This document shows, piece after piece, positions 59,701 through 62,000 of a stretch of DNA of 62,000 bases (the first letter of the stretch is position 1; each line of letters opens with the position of its first letter). Location: NCBI RefSeq assembly GCF_029227915.1, contig NC_079876.1:25455828-25517827 (forward strand), written 5' to 3'. A program made the translations under genes and the position numbers. The notes beneath the pieces are model-generated. The model ran no database searches. It was not told where the DNA came from and worked only from the letters and a program-made list of their open reading frames with translations. This DNA is from Hydractinia symbiolongicarpus (lineage: Eukaryota > Cnidaria > Hydrozoa > Anthoathecata > Hydractiniidae).

Positions 59701-61923
59701 TATTGCTGAATAAAATCAAAACGATTTGATTTTATTCAGCACTGTCATTTTATTTCAAACTAAGCTATTTTTTGCTTCTGATAATAATTTTTTAATAATT
59801 TTTGGTACAATACACTATTAACTATTCTGTTAATTATTCTAATTTTAGTAAACTTGAAGCATAATATAATGAATAGTTCACCGTCAAAAAGGGCCTTAAT
59901 GTAATACTTTATCAGTTAACTTTTAAGGTCAAATTAAAACACCAACTTTTCCTGTCACACACAGACAATTGGTACATTAGCACATCAGCTGAGTTGAAAA
60001 TCAATACCACTTTTACAGGCGACTTAGTGACAATAAACATATGTGGCTTATCACATACACACGCAATTAGTGTATTTGTTTACAAGCTTATAGTAGTCTC
60101 GTGAAAATGTAAAAAGGTTTTTATGGTGTCTTAAATGAACTGTTTATATACTCAAAAAGTTTGTTAACTTGTTGCCTTAAAATATTTATAAATTTGTATG
60201 TTTTTAACGAATGTTTAAAGGGGCTACGAAACGATTCAATAAGCTCAATCCCCGCAATCTCCGAAGAATGGCGTGTAATAAACGGACCACTTAAAAGGTC
60301 GGGGTGCAAGAAATTATACACACTTTCATGAATAATTAATTTTTTATGATGACTTTGCTACTTTTTTACTTTTATTTTTTAAAAAAAAAATAAAAAAGTT
60401 CCTTTAGTATTCTTTTTGGCGGTAGAATAAGCTACTGTCTGCAAAATATATTAAATATCAGTAAATCAAAAGTTTGTTTTGTCGAGTGAACAGAGACAAC
60501 ACGAGAAGCAGTATTTGTTAAAAAATGCTATGTTATTAACTTTAAGAAGGTAATTAATACCTCTAAAAAGATTTTACACTGATTGCTGTTGTTTAGATTG
60601 GCTTTGACAATAAACGTATGTTTCTATGCAAAATTCTGAAAGATTAGTTAGCTAGCTACTTCAAAAGGTTTAAAGTTTATTTGATTCCAAAGTTTGAGTT
60701 AAAAGCAAGGTACTTATATCGAATAAATCATGGATATCCAAATATATCGAAAACTTTTTTGTCATTTTCAGTTATATTTAAATGCCCAATATGATATTTA
60801 AGACGATATAAATTGTTGTTCTTGTTCTCAGTGATCATAAACTTTTCCACTGCCATTAATTTAATTTTCGTGTAAGTCACTAAAGTCATAAACCAACAGC
60901 TGTTTCGTAGCCCCTTTAAGGGGTCATTAATTTTTTTGATGAAATCGTGAACATGTCCATCCTGAGGTGAAATGGTCTACCCAATATTAAAGAATTGAAG
61001 CAATTTTTATCCCCAGTTACCACACTGGAGATGACTTCAGATATTTACATCCTTTTTAAGTCATTTCACCTGAAGATAATGAATTCAATGCAATGGCTTT
61101 ACTAATTTTATTTGCTGAATTGGTGTCATCTTTTTAGCATAGCATCCGAATATTAACAATATAGACATTTTTTAGCTACTTAAAAAAATGGTCATATCCA
61201 CTTTTCCTGTCACACACCATTATGTCGTGATGTTATATTTTATTTTTTAATTGTTTTTCACCTAGATCTTATCCCTCGTCGCCAGCCTCATCAACTAGTT
61301 CAAACCCTCCATCTCCAGGTTCAAAAGACAGTTGTCTTGTTCAATTGTCAGCATTAATACGTAAAGGTGAAAGAAAAGGCTTGTTTAACGATCTCATGCC
61401 AGCAAGTATAAAACGTTTGGTAGGATGTTTTGTTTTGTTTTTTTGTTGTCTAATTATGAAATTCAAGTTTTGAATGATTTTGAGCATTAAACAAAGACGT
61501 TTTCCAAATTAATCAAAAATTTCAATTTTGTCACCCACCATTTTAAAAATAGTTCTTTATTGGTGTGAGATGTTAAAAAAAGATTTTTAAAATATTTGCT
61601 TAGAAAGATATTAGGTACTAGTGTCTATAGCAAGTCATTAGAACGTAAAAGTTGGTATAGTTAATTTTTGAAAGATTTCAACATTGCACCCCAAAAATTA
61701 TAGTGGGTGTGTTTCAATGCGTCCATTTTGTGGACTTACAAAAATTCTAAGTTAAAACCAGCTCAAAATTTTCCTACTCTTACTTGGTATTTTCAGTACG
61801 TTTTTTTTTACACATAATTTTTTGTTTTAGGTTAATGAGGAAAACGTTGCTTTTCTAAGAAACCGAGATGTTTATAATGAAGATTATTTCAAATTTATTC
61901 GTCAGTTGTGTTCATCTAATGTT
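40794..61923 (+). CDS. USP24: USP24 orthologue, ubiquitin-specific protease 24 (27 exons, 3' end beyond window)
   Basis: A cysteine protease that removes ubiquitin from proteins. Exons: 40794-40944, 41065-41726, 43044-43289, 43568-43838, 44240-44451, 44633-44728, 46207-46452, 46554-46835, 47268-47379, 47814-48031, 48414-48574, 49333-49609, 50236-50364, 51307-51519, 51626-51751, 52113-52303, 52533-52929, 53330-53521, 53879-54019, 54916-55545, 55805-55924, 56355-56921, 57383-57591, 57935-58065, 58554-58695, 61266-61419, 61831-61923. All junctions are GT-AG and all phases join, giving about 2,123 residues. Human USP24 has 2,620 residues, so roughly the last fifth is missing on the right. Domain order matches: UBA (about 8-48), helical repeats, ubiquitin-like domain, then the USP core with Cys1674, His1941 and Asp1964. 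Exons 3 and 9 have weaker splice signals. No in-frame stop or frameshift was met, so the gene looks functional. Confidence 0.95.
44859..45371. mobile_element. Pogo/Tigger-like MITE in USP24 intron 6
   Basis: The left end is TA-CAGTAGACTCGTATAATTC and the right end is GTTTGTATAATAGGATGTC through AGAACTG-TA. CAGT/ACTG termini between TA dinucleotides, with 'ttcgaattagggag'-type inner sequence, are typical of pogo/Tigger elements. It has no transposase frame, so it is non-autonomous. It lies wholly within the 1.48-kb intron between exons 6 and 7. Confidence 0.75.
45623..45744 (+). repeat. Tandem duplication, 61-bp period, USP24 intron 6
   Basis: AAAGTTTGAAGAAAAGTGCA at 45623 is repeated at 45684 with following 'aaaacaaaac.ttgac' shared. 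It lies about 250 bases after the Tigger-like element. Confidence 0.8.
49333..50364 (+). CDS. USP24: USP24 exons 12-13: ubiquitin-like domain
   Basis: Exon 12 (49333-49609) and exon 13 (50236-50364) join in phase 0. The translation [20 protein letters not shown], then [14 protein letters not shown] and VQIYKSDKL, follows the pattern of the internal ubiquitin-like domain of USP24 and its large relatives. It ends in an acidic tail, NDDE. Confidence 0.85.
52533..52929 (+). CDS. USP24: USP24 exon 17: Ser/Thr/Pro-rich linker
   Basis: After [13 protein letters not shown] the exon encodes about 110 low-complexity residues ([24 protein letters not shown] and similar) ending in [10 protein letters not shown] and VKMVIE. 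The human protein has a comparable phospho-rich linker here. Joins are phase 2 in and phase 0 out. Confidence 0.85.
55805..55924 (+). CDS. USP24: USP24 exon 21: catalytic Cys box
   Basis: The exon encodes [20 protein letters not shown], the USP Cys box. The nucleophile is C1674 of the joined model. The donor GAA|GTATTA at 55925 keeps phase 0 and yields PGLRE-SLLKIDD, matching the vertebrate layout. A downstream GT at 55968 would extend the exon by 43 bases and shift frame. Confidence 0.9.
56355..56921 (+). CDS. USP24: USP24 exon 22: fingers subdomain with zinc-site cysteines
   Basis: It contains [19 protein letters not shown] (the conserved QQDA.EF box), then ICQEC and, about 50 residues on, YYCEKC. 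These two CxxC pairs are the zinc-binding site of USP catalytic domains. It continues with [20 protein letters not shown] and LKRFWYDWE. Confidence 0.92.
57383..58065 (+). CDS. USP24: USP24 exons 23-24: His box and catalytic Asp
   Basis: Exon 23 (57383-57591) ends [20 protein letters not shown] followed by FIKNR, with the catalytic His at 1941. Exon 24 (57935-58065) joins in phase 2 and supplies [10 protein letters not shown], in which D1964 is the third catalytic residue, and ECFGGEY. The core is complete, so the protease should be active. Confidence 0.92.
58280..58366 (+). repeat. VNTR, three units of 29 bp, USP24 intron 24
   Basis: Three units start CCCTATTCGTGCTGGGG at 58280, 58309 and 58338 with a fixed 29-bp period and one or two substitutions each. 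It lies between exons 24 and 25. Confidence 0.9.
59486..59899. mobile_element. TTAA-flanked MITE with central hairpin, USP24 intron 25
   Basis: Ends TTAA-AGGCCCTTTTGGACG and CGTCAAAAAGGGCC-TTAA are inverted repeats of about 15 bp with mismatches. TTAA at both edges suggests piggyBac-type insertion. Near its centre, 59704-59720 and 59725-59741 form a perfect 17-bp stem around ACGA. A second inverted repeat, ATAGTACAT/ATGTACTAT, lies just left of it. Confidence 0.6.
60215..60919. mobile_element. TTAA-flanked MITE, 705 bp, USP24 intron 25
   Basis: TTAAAGGGGCTACGAAAC (60215-60232) and its exact complement (60902-60919) bound the element. Removing the TTAA duplication leaves perfect 14-bp terminal inverted repeats AGGGGCTACGAAAC. 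No transposase frame is present. TTAA preference is characteristic of piggyBac-class elements. Confidence 0.75.
60940..61220 (+). repeat. Diverged copy of the 565-bp repeat, USP24 intron 25
   Basis: The order of segments matches the 3' half of the 3755-4318 unit: 'ccagttaccacactggagatgacttcag', 'ttcaatgcaatggctttactaatttta' and 'atatccacttttcctgtcacacac'. The octamer is changed to TGACTTCA. A second fragment of the 3' end lies at about 59930-59970. Confidence 0.6.
61266..61923 (+). CDS. USP24: USP24 exons 26-27: post-catalytic region, last exons in window
   Basis: Exon 26 (61266-61419) encodes a Ser/Pro-rich stretch then [20 protein letters not shown]. Exon 27 (61831-61923) encodes [20 protein letters not shown] and [10 protein letters not shown], ending at a GTAAGT donor. 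The C-terminal armadillo-like region expected for USP24 must lie to the right of the window. Confidence 0.88.
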
Positions 61924-62000
61924 GTAAGTAACTTAAATTAAATTTGTGTCATAAACGCATTATATTAGGACTGTACCTTCCTTCCTATGCACGGATGCTC

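Overview
The window is intron-rich, AT-rich animal nuclear DNA. Evidence for an animal is a multi-exon USP24 deubiquitinase, an ETS-domain transcription factor, tRNA-derived SINEs, a LINE fragment and several families of small DNA transposons. The compact AT-rich introns and repeat content would fit a cnidarian, perhaps a medusozoan, but no marker in the window fixes the phylum. That placement is inference.

Layout. 1-5,400 is mostly repeats: a 565-bp tandem unit carrying many perfect TGACGTCA octamers, and a degenerate AT-rich array. 5,400-7,000 holds little except a broken tyrosine-recombinase (Crypton-type) relic on the minus strand. 7,699-9,683 (minus) is a three-exon ETS gene whose splice phases all join. 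9,700-22,800 has no recognisable gene. It carries a 23-bp minisatellite, an 18-bp array, two tRNA-derived SINE candidates, a diverged three-copy repeat, a long foldback element and very short MITEs. 22,876-23,643 (minus) is an intronless class I methyltransferase. 24,785-26,866 is a decayed LINE reverse-transcriptase tail followed directly by a 1.65-kb foldback transposon. 26,900-40,700 is repeat-rich and gene-poor, with one unidentified two-exon candidate (31,246-32,522), a 51-bp perfect palindrome, a SINE and several duplications.

From 40,794 to the right edge runs a USP24 orthologue on the plus strand. I could place 27 exons with mutually consistent phases, giving about 2,123 residues: N-terminal UBA domain, helical-repeat region, ubiquitin-like domain, and a complete USP catalytic core (Cys box, two CxxC pairs, His box, WYKFND). 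The gene continues beyond the window. Its introns host a pogo/Tigger-like MITE, two TTAA-flanked MITEs, a 29-bp VNTR and a diverged copy of the repeat seen at 1-5 kb.

The three confident genes (ETS factor, methyltransferase, USP24) show no functional link to each other. The most distinctive biology is in the repeats: the CRE-bearing tandem unit, the sub-100-bp MITEs with 9-10-bp target duplications, and the foldback element built from AAGACGTCTT palindromes.
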